From the NCBI RefSeq assembly GCF_932276165.1, contig NC_063983.1, positions 10,361,501 to 10,425,500 on the forward strand: DNA of 64,000 nucleotides. The letters run 5' to 3'. The notes under the pieces were generated by a model, which was not told the origin of the DNA, did no database searches, and saw nothing but the letters and a program-made list of their open reading frames with translations. The position numbers and the translations under genes were made by a program. Numbering within the stretch: the stretch's first letter is position 1; the number at the start of each line of letters is the position of its first letter. This DNA is from Plutella xylostella (Eukaryota > Arthropoda > Insecta > Lepidoptera > Plutellidae). Of the stretch, positions 36,101 through 45,170 are shown one piece after another.

Positions 36101-39100
36101 TTTAACGTTCGTGTATTTGAAAATCGTAATAACAAATCTTCGTGAATATAATATTCGAAATTATAATTTACGTGATTTTTAGAATTCGGCATTTTAAAAA
36201 ATCGGTATTGCAATATTTCGTAAATTACATATTCGGTGTTTTCAAATTCGGAAAAAAGTTTTTCGGAATATTTGGGTGTTCCCTGCGTGCGCGTATCACA
36301 GAGTTATACGAGCGACTGTATATTTAGATTGATTAGATTAAGTACCTATATTTATATTTCATTCCATCTTTCTTTGTAAATTAATATTGCTGTCTAAGCC
36401 AAATAAAAAAAAAATAAAAAAAAATATAAGTAAGAATTCGAAGCTTTGCCGCACTAAATTAATTAATAGATTGGCGAGCGACATATCTCGCATCAATGGC
36501 GTCGCGCGGTTTTGTAATATTCCACCCGCACCTCTAAGGACATCAAACGCCTTCTACTCATTAGTCAAGTTACTTACGAGGCTCCGACTAAACATAAGAC
36601 TAGAAGACATGGCGATATAGACTCTACTACTCACAGCATAGAGCTTGCCCCCCAGCGCACAGCGGGGGCCCGCAGGACCACTGCATTATAGACTCTACTA
36701 CTCACAGCATAGAGCTTCCCTCCTAGAGCACAGACTCCTAGGGTCGACCGGCGTGCACACAGCGGGGGCCCGCAGGACCACTGCATTATAGACTCTACTA
36801 CTCACGGCATAGAGCTTGCCCCCTAGAGCACAGACTCCCAGCGTGGACCGTCGTGCGCACAGCGGGGGCCCGCAGGACCACTGCATTATAGACTCTACTA
36901 CTCACGGCATAGAGCTTCCCCCCTAGAGCACAGACTCCGAGGGTGGACCGGCGGGCGCACAGCGGGGGCCCGCAGGACCACTGCATTATAGACTCTACTA
37001 CTCACGGCATAGAGCTTCCCCCCTAGAGCACAGACTCCGAGGGTGGACCGGCGGGCGCACAGCGGGGGCCCGCAGGACCACGTGTCTCGGGCCGGGTCGT
37101 AGATGTCCACGGAGCGCACGCGCAGGGTGCCGTTGAAGCTGGAAGAGAGAAAGAAAGATGATTTATTTATTTTGAAATTCTGATTTCATTTTCAGGCTTA
37201 GATATAACATTCTGCACATGTAGGTTTCGACTTAGCATACTCTTTTTGCAACATTCTGTATATTATAATGAAAAAAGAAACATTTAAAAACAACATGATA
37301 GTTGGCAAAATGGAGCAATGTTCTGATTTTGCTGAAGATTATATACCTACTTTCTGGAGGTTTAGTTTTCTGGAGGGTTAAACTGAGTTTTAGAGAGAAT
37401 AGGCGACAAAGGTGTGTCTTGATAAATGGCACAAACTTTAAGGATATTACAGCTTTGAGCTACAACAACAAAAATGACAGTCGTTCCTTTTTTGTATATT
37501 TTTAGAGATAGTTAAAATTTATAAATTAAACCTAATTAATATTTTTACTACAATACAATAGAATGACTCACCCGCCTACAGCGTACACCTTTCCATCTAG
37601 AAGTGCGAGGCCGGCGCGACATCTGGAAAATAATTATAAATTGTAAGTGCGATCGGTGGTATAATTCAACTTCAATAACTCATTGTTACATGTCAGGGGC
37701 GGGATATGAACCCGTTTTGAGGCTGTGGCGATTCCTCAACTGAGTTACCACCGCTCTATTATTGATTTATGTGCAATAAAGAACTGAATAATAATATGGG
37801 TGACCGATTTCAAGTGGTTCTTTTCTGGACGCTTCCGTGCTTCGGGCGGCACGTTGAGCCGTGGGTCCCGGTTGCTGCTTCGGCAGCAGTCGTTAAGCCT
37901 AGTCAGAGGCCTTCGGGCAGCTTGAAAACATCTTACAGTCTGGTTGCCCATTTACCCGACAACTTCAGTGCATTTTACTTATTCAAAAACGGCGATACGG
38001 CTCGCGACCTATCACGTGAGTAGAAATGTACAGCGAAAAGCGGGTGAAATCTGACTACCCCTTCGGGGATTACAGGCGTGAGCATAAAATATTATGCTTG
38101 CTATGAATGTTAAGTAATTGAATCATAAATTTTATACAAACCTTAAAATAGATACCTACTAATAGACACAAGTTGTTAAATGTATATAAATTATAACGCA
38201 GAATGAAGGTGCTGCGCACAATCCTGCGAGGATTATTGTAGTACCTAAAAAAAAAAAAAAAAAATGTATATAATGTGTACCTGCGGCTGAGCAGCGGGCG
38301 GCACGGCAGCCAGCGCCCGGTGTCCAGCTCATACGCCTCCACCTCGCGGATCGCCTTCGGGGCCTGCCCGCCCACCACCAGCAGCAGCTGAGGGCGGATA
38401 ATTAGGGAGTTAGTGTAACGAATGATAAAGGAAAGGATAGCTTTTCCATAGCTAAATGACTTTAAAAATAGTGGACCAGTCAAAGCAGCCAGTATATTAA
38501 CTCATTGAGGTCAGTAGAGGGACTATAACATTTTCGAACCTCCATTACGTTGCGCATCGTCAACTGTAACTGTCAAAATGTAAGGCAAATTTGTTAATTC
38601 CAAAAGTGACATTTATGTTTGTACAGGTTTGAAAAAAAAGTATCGAATTTGACACGTAAGCCCGTGATAGTCCTAAAGGTCACGTATCTGGTGGCGGGAA
38701 AGAAAGCATCAAGTACCTGTGGCGCGAGGGGCGCGGCGCGCGGGCGGGGGCGGCGCGAGGGTCTCAGTGACAGCCCTAGTGTGTAGGGTTGCCACTAGCA
38801 CACTGTTACTAGTTACCTGTGGCGCCTGTGGGGCGGCGCGGGGGCGGTGGCGGCGCGCGGGGGGGCGGCGCGAGGGTCTCAGCAAGTGGAAGCTCAGCGC
38901 CTCGATGATGAGGTCCTTCACGGCGACGGCACCCTGCCGCAGCGGCGGCTGCTGCGCCCGCGCTACTAGCACCTGCGAAATAACAATAACAACTTTATGA
39001 GGAACTTTTTTCCTCTCAGTCTGTGCAATGTGCATTGCCTATCAGGAGGCCTAATGAAGGCCAATGATCTCGCAATAAGAGTAGCAAAACACTGGAGGAA

Positions 39101-42100
39101 GTTAGCTTAGTGCATTCACACGATAGAAGAAGAAGATTGCCTATCAGTTACTCCACATCGCCAAAGGTTATGTGATAGAGATTGCTATTAAACTTAAGTT
39201 TGTAAATGTGCAGAATATTATATATTTTGTTCGCAATACAGAATTTAATAATAATCAAGGCAAGGGTCTTTGCAATGGACATAATTGAACCAAAAAGTGT
39301 TTCTATTGTAACGGCCTCTAATGCCTAATTCACGACAAGTCATGCAAATTGGAAGTATCTCCAAGTGATTTCTCAATTAAACTAGTGCTAAAACTATTGG
39401 AATAGTACACCAAAGTGGGTACCAGAGATTCAGTAATTCATTCTACACAACAGAAACTATAATAAATGTAATAGTAAAATAGAAACACAAACCTCATGAG
39501 GCAACAACGGCAGTCTGACTTGTTCCAGCACGTCTGCCAGATACCCCAGCCTCTCCCTCTCATCATGTCTCACCCAGCGCAGCGCCGCGTCTAAAACCGC
39601 CTCCTCGCCCCCCGCACCCCCCGCCGGCCCCCCACATACCCCCCCAGTACATAGAGAATCACTCGAGAGTATTTCACAGAGGTTATTCACATCTAGAGTT
39701 AAGAACTCATCGTGTTGCACGATCTCTAAGAAGTGTCGCTCAATGTAGCGGAGAGCTAGTTGGGCGAGGTCAGTGCAGGCGTGGAGGTCGGCGAAGGCAC
39801 GGATTCCGAGGGCGTTTTCGGCGGTTAGGGCGGAGGCGAGGAAGGAACAGCAGGCTTGACGCACCCCGGAGACTTGGAGTAGGGAGGAGGCTGATAGAAG
39901 TGCCTGGAAATGGAAAAGTTGTGTAGTTAACAGTGAGATATATTTTAGAGCCCTTGCAGGGTTAGTACTTAGTAGATGTAAATATACCTCAAAATCAAGC
40001 GAAATTGACGGAGACTGGTAGCAAGTGGATGACAAATGTGAATCTTGTAATTGTGACACTATGAGATGTATCTATGTCCATTTATTCAGCAGTGGCCGGT
40101 TATTGATGATAGATACATAAGTAAAAGTAAATTACCTGAACATTATCTTCGGTAATGCAGAGAGATTCAGGGTTGTAAATATATTCGACGATCATCTCCA
40201 ATGCTTGTGGATCGACGTTCTGAAAATAAGTAATTTCAATAATTAAATCATATTATTTTTAGGTGAAAGTAGTATATTCCTAATAGCTATGTCCTAAGTA
40301 AAACTATATAATGCTTGTTGATCCACGTTCTGAAAATACGTAATTTCAATAGTTAAATCATATTATTCTTTCTTAGGTGAAAGTTGTCTAGTCCTAATGG
40401 ATATGGTCTAAGTGAACCACAAATATACCACATAAGACCACACCAGTCAAAAGCAACCCATCGACTGTGCCAAAAAGTTAATAAAAAATAAATGCTATAA
40501 AATGATAACCCACCTGTATAGTAATAGTGTGCATGGTTTTCTCATCAAACTGTGTGAACATAGCTCTGAAGTACGGCGAGCAAGCGGCTAACACGGCCCG
40601 GTGAGCTGGCACGGCAATCGCCGAGTCTCCACTGCACTCGCTATTGCATCTCAACACTTCGCTCCTCTCGACTCTATTCCTCAAACATTCGCTACCCTCG
40701 GCTCTAACAGCTTCGCTCTGTTTCGCTTCAGCTGCCTCTTCGGTATTGCTTGATTCGCTCTGCTGCTCCTCTTCGCTCCGGTCGTCTGCTCGTTCGTTCT
40801 GTTCGTTCTGCTCAGTGATTGTCTCGCAGAGGTTGGCGGTGCCAGTTACGGTTGATGTCTTGCTTTCGGTGTCTTCACTTTCTTTATTTGCTGACTCTGA
40901 TTCGGATTCTGGCATTGTTCTGTAACAGACAGGTAAACATAGAGTTGAATCCAAAATTAATATAGGCCAGATAGAAATTAATTTAAATATTAATTAAATA
41001 ACACTTAAAAATTTGTGATGTTTAAATATGTATTTCTGACTTTTTTAATATTTCAATCAGTAATTTGATAAACTAATAAATAACTACCCTCAACTGAATG
41101 ACAACACAGTACATATTTTTACAAAACCAAAACTCACCTATCCCCCATCTCAGCAACCTTGACCTGCCCCACCATGTCTCCATCCCTGGCACACAGCAGC
41201 ACATCACACAGCGCCCTGTCCCTCCTCAGAGCCGCCAGGGCCCCGAGTAGCTTGCCCGCGTGGTCGTCCCCCGAGTCTGCGGCGTGGGGGGCGCGGGGGG
41301 CGCGGCTGCCGACCCGCTGGGACGACTCGTCGAGGGACGATTGAGATGCGCAGCGGACTAGCATGCTGGGAATAAATGTTGTTTATGGTTAGCTGGATAT
41401 GCATTATGACCCTCCTTAGAGGCTGAATGCGGAACTCGCCATGATAGATAGATGGTTAGCTGGTGATGAAGGAAAGGTTTTGGTAGTGGTAAGTGGGGAA
41501 TGCAGCTTTCCCTGCTCATCATGAGAGTAAATAAGGGTAGTAATAAGGGTACATAGGTTGAGCAGTGGATGTTATTGATAATATAAGTATCTAGGACAAC
41601 TAACTACTAAACATCATCAGATCATATTCATCCACTGCTGGACATAGGCCTCTTAGTCATCCACGGAGTTTTACCTTGCACATAACAACAACATTGATAG
41701 AACTCACCACTAATGTAGACTTAACTCATGGTATTGGATGAAAAATAGAATATTTCATAAAAACTGTTACTTATTGACATTTTGCAAAAGGCAGTCTAGA
41801 GTACACTGTAGGTAACAAAACTAGTAATGAGTCTATAATACTAATTAACACGTAGGTAAGTACATGGAATTCAAGTTGATGTGACTGCAGTATCAGTTTG
41901 CAACATCGTGTTTGTACATACATAGTATTATATTCTATGTATTTGTACTGCTTGTCTTACAAAAGAATCAAGTTTCATGAGCATTTGTAACAAGATACTG
42001 TAGTATTATGACCGTGGACTGTCACTTGAAGTAGGAAGGTATTACATTAGTAAAAAAATATTCTAGTTATCTTATAATTATTCATAAAAACACAACAAAT

Positions 42101-44955
42101 AAATCAATAACTCTCCCATAGAGTATCTTAGCAGTTAGGAGAGTGAGTGCTTTTAAGAACCCTGTGCATACCATACCACTTGGTAGGCACTTTGATGAAT
42201 ATTTCTCATATCTTGCCTACAAATAGCTTATTTATCTAAACTGTCCGTCATTCCTAAAATGCTAGAGAAAATCGTGTACGACTCGTTGTTTCCTACTGTT
42301 AGACCCATTTTATCTTGCGCTCAACACGGCTTTATCAATAAACGTTCAACTGAGACGAATCTGAATGAAATGATAGATAGGGTGCTTTCATCTATGGATG
42401 GTGGTGGTCAGGTTGATGCCGTGTATACCGATTACTCCAAAGCATTTGATAAAATATGTCATACAACACTCATTATGAAGCTAGGAGCCATCGGTATACA
42501 TGGTGATTTACTAAGATGGATGATTTCTTATTTAAGTAGAAGAACTCAAGCGGTTACTGTTAAGGGATACATATCATCTTTTGTACCAATTACTTCTGGG
42601 GTCCCACAGGGCTCACACTTGGGTCCCTTACTTTTTAACATTTTTATTAATGATGTTTTTAATATTTTTCAACATTCAAATGCTCTGTTATATGCTGATG
42701 ATACTAAAATATTTATACAAATTAAAGATAAAAATGACTGTTCCCTCTTACAAAAAGACTTAAATAATCTTACCAAATATTGTGAAGTTAATAATCTTTT
42801 TCTAAATGTTGATAAATGTTACGTTATTAGTTTTACCCGTAAAAATAAACCGATTGAAAATATTTATACTCTATCCGATAAAACTTTAAAACGGGTAAAT
42901 GAGGTACGGGATCTAGGGGTATATTTGGATAGTCAACTTTTATTTAGGGCTCATATAGACAGAATTACAATTTGATAAACTAATAATTAGCTACAGCTAA
43001 GGCGTATAAAATGTTAGGTTTCGTCTTACGACAAGGATCCGAGTTCAAAAATGCTAGTACCTTTATTATATTATACAACACTTTCGTGAGATCTCATCTT
43101 GAATACGCATCAACTACATGGAATCCTATTTATTCTGTTTATATTGTTTCTATTGAACGCATACAGAATAAGTTCTTGAAAGTATTGAGATATCGACAGA
43201 GACAAAACAATAATTTTAAATATAATCCCGAAACTGTGAAGCCGCTGGTTGTACGCCGAGATATAAATGACTTCGTTTTTCTTTACAAAATAATTAATAA
43301 CATATGTGACTCCCCTTATCTTTTAGGTCAAATTGGCTTTAAATGCAGACTTTTTAATTCCAGATCAAGCAGTTTGTTCCATATTGCCCAATGCAGTACT
43401 AACTATGCTAAGAATCGCTTTATAGTCCGAGCTTGCTCTAGCTATAATCAAATGTATAATGATATTGACATTTTTCAGAAATCCTTATACAAGATAAAAA
43501 GTGATATTACTCGTATACGAAAGTGAATTATTTTTCTATCATCTACATCTATATCTGATTAATATACTCTTATAGGCATAACTTTTATAGGCATAAGTTT
43601 TACGTGGTAAGACACTCATTAGTTTAATTTATATAGGTATGGTGAATAATACCTACTTCCTTTCTTACTTAAGACCAATTTATTTTTCATAGTGTAGTTT
43701 CTAGGTAAAAATTATATTACAATAAGCTCAAATAATAAGTACCTACTCTCATAAAATTTAATGATAATGGACATTGTATTTATGTTTATCTTTTTTAACT
43801 TATATAGGACTTACTGCTGAAATTGTTAGCGGATTGCGTTGTTTCGAAATGTATTCAAACATAAGTATTTTTGAAAACTTTACTGGTGTGTGTGTTAGAT
43901 ATAGATTTCTATTTGTAAGTTTAAGAATATACACTGTATGTTTTCTCTTCTAATAAAATAAAAATAAAATAAATAAAATTAATCCCTGATATTTAAAATA
44001 GGTAATAATCTTGTATTAAATCTTGTTACTATCAATAATTAACTATGAATAAATTTAATGCCTAAATCATTTCTTGGCAACTTATTCATTCAAATGTTTG
44101 TGCTTCTTCTGTTTCTGTTGTTTAAAACTAAAATTTCTTTCATACTAATAAAATAAATTTTATAGGCTTGGATTTACCATGCTTTGAGCTATGTAAGTGT
44201 AGGCAAATTATTCTAAACAATTACTACAACTTAAACAATGGACCAATTCTAAAAGAGATGGGCCACGGCAAGTAACTGTAACATCAATCATTATTCATTG
44301 CATGTACTGTGGCATGGCCAAAAAATTATGATGCTGATGAATGCCAATTCTCAAGGCTGTGTGATATGACACTCATAATTTCAAACCTGAGATCAGCAAA
44401 TCAAGCACTAATAATACCATAATAGGCCTTGTGAAAGATCTTATTATTAGAATTGCAAGAAAAACTATTTGTCTATAATATGTTTTTTTGTTTATCAAGT
44501 TTTTGCAACTACAAGTTACTTACAAGGTTTTTGTAATAAAATGCTTGTGAAAAAATACCACATGGGCAAAACATTGATACCAGCTGAAACTTGTAAATGT
44601 AGTTACAATACAATACCAAATTGTAGGTGAATAAACTTTTCCTTTTTTATAAGATATTTGGTATGTACATGCAAATAAATGTTAATGTACAAAGAATGTA
44701 TTACTTATATATACATCAATGTATACAAGTCTTACCATTTGCTACACTCACAGCCGAAATCCATATTTATTTCATAGGTCTTATTTACACACAAAATTTA
44801 AAAACTCCATAACAAGGACAACTTTATTCAAAATTAACATGTGATGAGATCACTTAAAATTCGGAGGTTGTTAGATACAGTATTGAAGAAAGGTCACAAA
44901 CAAACTGGCATTGGTGGCCTTACCTTCCCCGGTCCGTATCCCCGTTGTTTTCCAT
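23708..44955 (-). CDS. kel: Kelch (KLHL2/3-type BTB-BACK-Kelch protein), ORF1 ending in UGA
   Basis: Substrate adaptor of a Cullin-3 ubiquitin ligase; in Drosophila it organises actin in ovarian ring canals. Thirteen exons join in phase (2175 nt, 724 aa): 44955-44924, 41365-41138, 40919-40514, 40219-40136, 39903-39493, 38972-38817, 38387-38281, 37622-37572, 37138-37006, 29747-29557, 28763-28617, 25813-25684, 23806-23708. The BTB begins near residue 49 (CDVLLCARDGD). An acidic Glu/Ser-rich insert of about 112 residues (75-186) splits it before AIAVPAHRAVLAACSPYFRA. BACK follows (about 251-440: GIRAFADLHACTDL, RLPLLPHE), then six kelch repeats (VVGGQAPKAI, YAVGGFNGTLRVRSVD, YAVGGFDGATG, YAVGGYDGANRQCL, GGHDGPAVRRSVERY, VVGGDDGATNL), ending GRSYAGVALIERPN-UGA. 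These match KLHL2/3 and Drosophila Kelch repeat by repeat. The first exon (MENNGDTDRG) is inferred from splice phase. Introns are loaded with transposons and partial exon copies. Confidence 0.93.
24272..25565 (-). repeat. Five partial copies of kel exon 12 with donors
   Basis: The exon-12 end (plus-strand CACCTCAACAGTATTCAG...) recurs at about 24272-24356, 24531-24615, 24857-24972, 25262-25293 (short) and 25482-25565, besides the real exon at 25684-25813. The 24857-24972 copy keeps an open frame from PPMLSARRHAAVL to NTVE and the GTGAGT donor, with H, A and E replacing N, T and K. Intronic flank words are repeated too, so the unit is a few hundred bp. Confidence 0.9.
26006..26570 (+). repeat. 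Interspersed repeat, AGGGTTCCGTAGCC family
   Basis: About 565 bp beginning AGGGTTCCGTAGCC, with an internal GTCTGTCC microsatellite, and ending CTCGCACTTGGCCGGTTTTT. A common lepidopteran non-coding repeat; autonomous partner unknown. It lies in a kel intron. Confidence 0.75.
26913..28023. mobile_element. Non-autonomous hAT-like element nested in a foldback
   Basis: Ends TAGGGTTTCGTT and the inverted AACGAAACCCTA, with CCCGGGAA-rich subterminal words in both orientations. Flanks GGCCGTC and GGCCGTTC resemble an 8-bp duplication with one base lost. It contains the 225-bp repeat copy at 26971-27195 but no transposase. Confidence 0.7.
26971..27195 (+). repeat. Interspersed repeat with (ACAG)n core, copy 2
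   Basis: Nearly identical to 4153-4370, differing mainly in ACAG copy number, which suggests recent spread. Third layer of the nest at 26778-28111. Confidence 0.85.
29089..29415 (-). repeat. Two partial copies of kel exon 10 with donors
   Basis: 29301-29415 and 29089-29213 repeat the 3' part of exon 10 (29557-29747), both with GTAAG donors. The first copy is open in frame (MSTRRSSVGVAALEG...NTVER), with Ser replacing Arg. The second has eight instead of seven Gs in the Gly-Gly codons and is frameshifted. Pyrimidine-rich tracts on the transcript strand (29430-29530, 28919-29050) separate them. Confidence 0.9.
30429..30444. repeat. 16-bp perfect palindrome
   Basis: ATCGATACGTATCGAT lies just inside the left member of a 12-bp inverted pair (AGTGATGGGGTA at 30408, TACCCCATCACT ending at 35008) that brackets the LINE cluster. 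Confidence 0.7.
30635..31400 (+). pseudogene. LINE ORF2 C-terminal fragment with (ATTCT)n tail
   Basis: A 174-codon frame with the RT thumb and C-terminal region of a non-LTR element: NKFKYLGHWVTEDLTDD, FKAYCQTFYTCSLWVKY, LLGLPRYCSASGMF. No palm catalytic box remains. An AT-rich 3' UTR follows, ending GTCTGAAATAAATATTATTC and an ATTCT microsatellite at about 31383-31400, so it is 5'-truncated. Its tail abuts the broken 3' end of the Jockey element on the other strand, suggesting insertion into that element. Clade not determined. Confidence 0.75.
31392..33731 (-). pseudogene. Jockey-clade LINE ORF2 (endonuclease + reverse transcriptase), broken
   Basis: The first frame (33731-32181) holds the endonuclease (VLVMGDLNAKHTLWN, SSNHLPVIFTL) and the start of the RT (RKSPGPDCIPNIILK, YRPISLLCTLGKVFERL). 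It ends at a TAA after GFRRGHSTVQ. The same frame continues with LARVAEHVTDNLNRN and FLLDIEKAFDTVWHEG, then the FADD catalytic box, to 31392. The TAA is thus a single nonsense codon. The endonuclease N-terminus (roughly 60 residues) and the protein C-terminus are also missing. Same strand as kel, inside the intron between exons 9 and 10. Confidence 0.9.
33813..34952 (-). CDS. Jockey-clade LINE ORF1 (gag-like nucleic-acid chaperone)
   Basis: An intact 379-residue frame. The N-terminus is Ser/Thr/Pro-rich. The middle is an RRM-like pre-zinc-knuckle region (KVVIHGLPASVETMIPAEL). Residues about 240-295 form three CCHC-type knuckles: CYRCQRFGHASKNC, CVKCTEEHPTNEC and CCNCDQEHPANYLQC. Such proteins coat the element RNA and guide it to targets. 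It lies upstream of the broken ORF2 with the usual ORF1-ORF2 order. ORF1 retains coding capacity while ORF2 does not. Confidence 0.88.
   Translation of the reverse strand: MDKFITRTSSTESISSGGKRPAEDADDIWQVPKRPAPTSSARNTGNTKIQVSNRFKILPHDHGTSGSSQPQSDVPTKKPPSKSAKIPPIVMEIKPNWTHETIKSIVSEFTKNFHLVYRGKNTVAIICYSPDCHQKLKEGLIAKSANFHTYSRKDEKLSKVVIHGLPASVETMIPAELTNLGFSDAIVTKMKTNNPDAPYPPFMVQLQAGSDIAKFKKIKYLCQCVITIQRFRPNAKQGTQCYRCQRFGHASKNCNLIARCVKCTEEHPTNECPNKTRDLPARCCNCDQEHPANYLQCTERLKYLERIQTRRRPHSSTKPGNVNTVKEGISWAKIVSQAETQDRQPTLNSKLGSSVAHDSKATTDYFDSTTTEILQILSD
35070..36290. repeat. Unclassified element: CGAA-word arrays around GC-rich tandem repeats
   Basis: The left part (about 35083-35370) has the words CCGAAT/ACGAA roughly every 14-16 bp in AT-rich spacer. 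The right part (about 36000-36270) has the same words on the other strand (TTCGT/TTCGG). Between them, three copies of a 170-230-bp unit begin near 35450, 35681 and 35851 with (TCCGC)n runs, then CGATATC(A/T)ATGTGCACCTAA and CGCTCCTCCTCGC. No protein-coding domain. Confidence 0.75.
36621..37005 (-). repeat. 100-bp tandem array of kel exon-9 end and donor
   Basis: ACTCTACTACTCAC starts at 36621, 36692, 36792, 36892 and 36992 (periods 71, 100, 100, 100). Each unit encodes WSCGPPLCARRSTLG-like text ending CTCTAT..GCC(or TGC)|GTGAGT on the transcript strand. The copy joined to the full exon is the rightmost. Unit length is not a multiple of three, so reading through would shift frame. Copies are only a few substitutions apart. 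Confidence 0.95.
37685..38090. repeat. SINE-like repeat with tRNA-type promoter boxes
   Basis: On the minus strand 37757-37690 shows an A-box-like GGTAACTCAGTTGAGG and a B-box-like GGTTCATATCC at tRNA spacing, but the arms do not fold as a tRNA. The adjacent plus-strand block (about 37800-38090) carries GGGCGGCACGTTGAGCCG, GCCTTCGGGCAGCTTGAAAA and CCCCTTCGGGGATTACAGGC, words of a widespread lepidopteran SINE body. Intronic in kel. Confidence 0.65.
38708..38816 (-). repeat. Partial copy of kel exon-6 end with donor
   Basis: 38708-38766 repeats the last part of exon 6 (CTGAGACCCTCGCGCC... on the transcript strand) and its GTACTTG donor, about 100 bp downstream of the genuine donor at 38816. 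Confidence 0.85.
40310..40412 (-). repeat. Copy of the kel exon-4 5' end and acceptor
   Basis: The acceptor and first bases of exon 4 with upstream intron (40199-40296) are repeated at 40310-40412 with scattered substitutions. Here the acceptor side, not the donor, is duplicated, on the 5' side of the exon. Confidence 0.85.
41600..41660 (-). repeat. RTE LINE 3'-tail fragment
   Basis: On the minus strand AGGCCTATGTCCAGCAGTGG followed by GATGATG. Lies in the first kel intron. Confidence 0.55.
42236..43985 (+). pseudogene. CR1/Jockey-like LINE ORF2, 5'-truncated and frame-broken
   Basis: The first frame (to 42975) has RT motifs CAQHGFINKRSTETNL, DYSKAFDKICH, SGVPQGSHLGPLLFNIFIND and the YADD catalytic box, then VRDLGVYLD. 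It stops after HIDRIT. The second (43011-43526) continues with AKAYKMLGFVLRQG (from about 42990), HLEYASTTWNPIY and RRDINDFVFLYK. Removing 26 bp at about 42971-42996 would restore the alignment of the two parts, so a small insertion killed the frame. An AT-rich 3' UTR ends in AATAAA-type repeats. It lies in kel intron 1, opposite strand. Confidence 0.85.
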
Positions 44956-45170
44956 GTTGAATGCTTCTTGACAAACAAGAAATGATCGTCCAACTTATTC
45001 CACTAATGAGCAAACATGTTGCACAATCACTAACACCAATATCTTATGCTTACTCGCTTATCATCTGTAATACATAGTTCACTCGTTAACAATACAAATA
45101 ATACACGGAAAGGTTGAATTCAGTTGAAATTATTAAACTCAGCAAAATAATCACAAACTGATTTTAGAAT
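44956..45170 (-). promoter_or_regulatory. kel: Probable kel 5' UTR and promoter
   Basis: Minus-strand leader upstream of the ATG at 44955. It contains a short upstream ORF (ATG TTT GCT CAT TAG) and an initiator-like ATCAGTT near 45160. No TATA box recognised. Position inferred from the first coding exon. Confidence 0.4.

Noticed and set aside
36621..37080. Regular 100-bp repeats resembling a CRISPR or satellite array
   Set aside because: Units are contiguous copies of a kelch exon end with a splice donor. There are no unique spacers, and the context is a eukaryotic gene.
37685..37760. tRNA gene
   Set aside because: A- and B-box-like motifs are present, but acceptor and anticodon arms do not pair. 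It fits a SINE head better.
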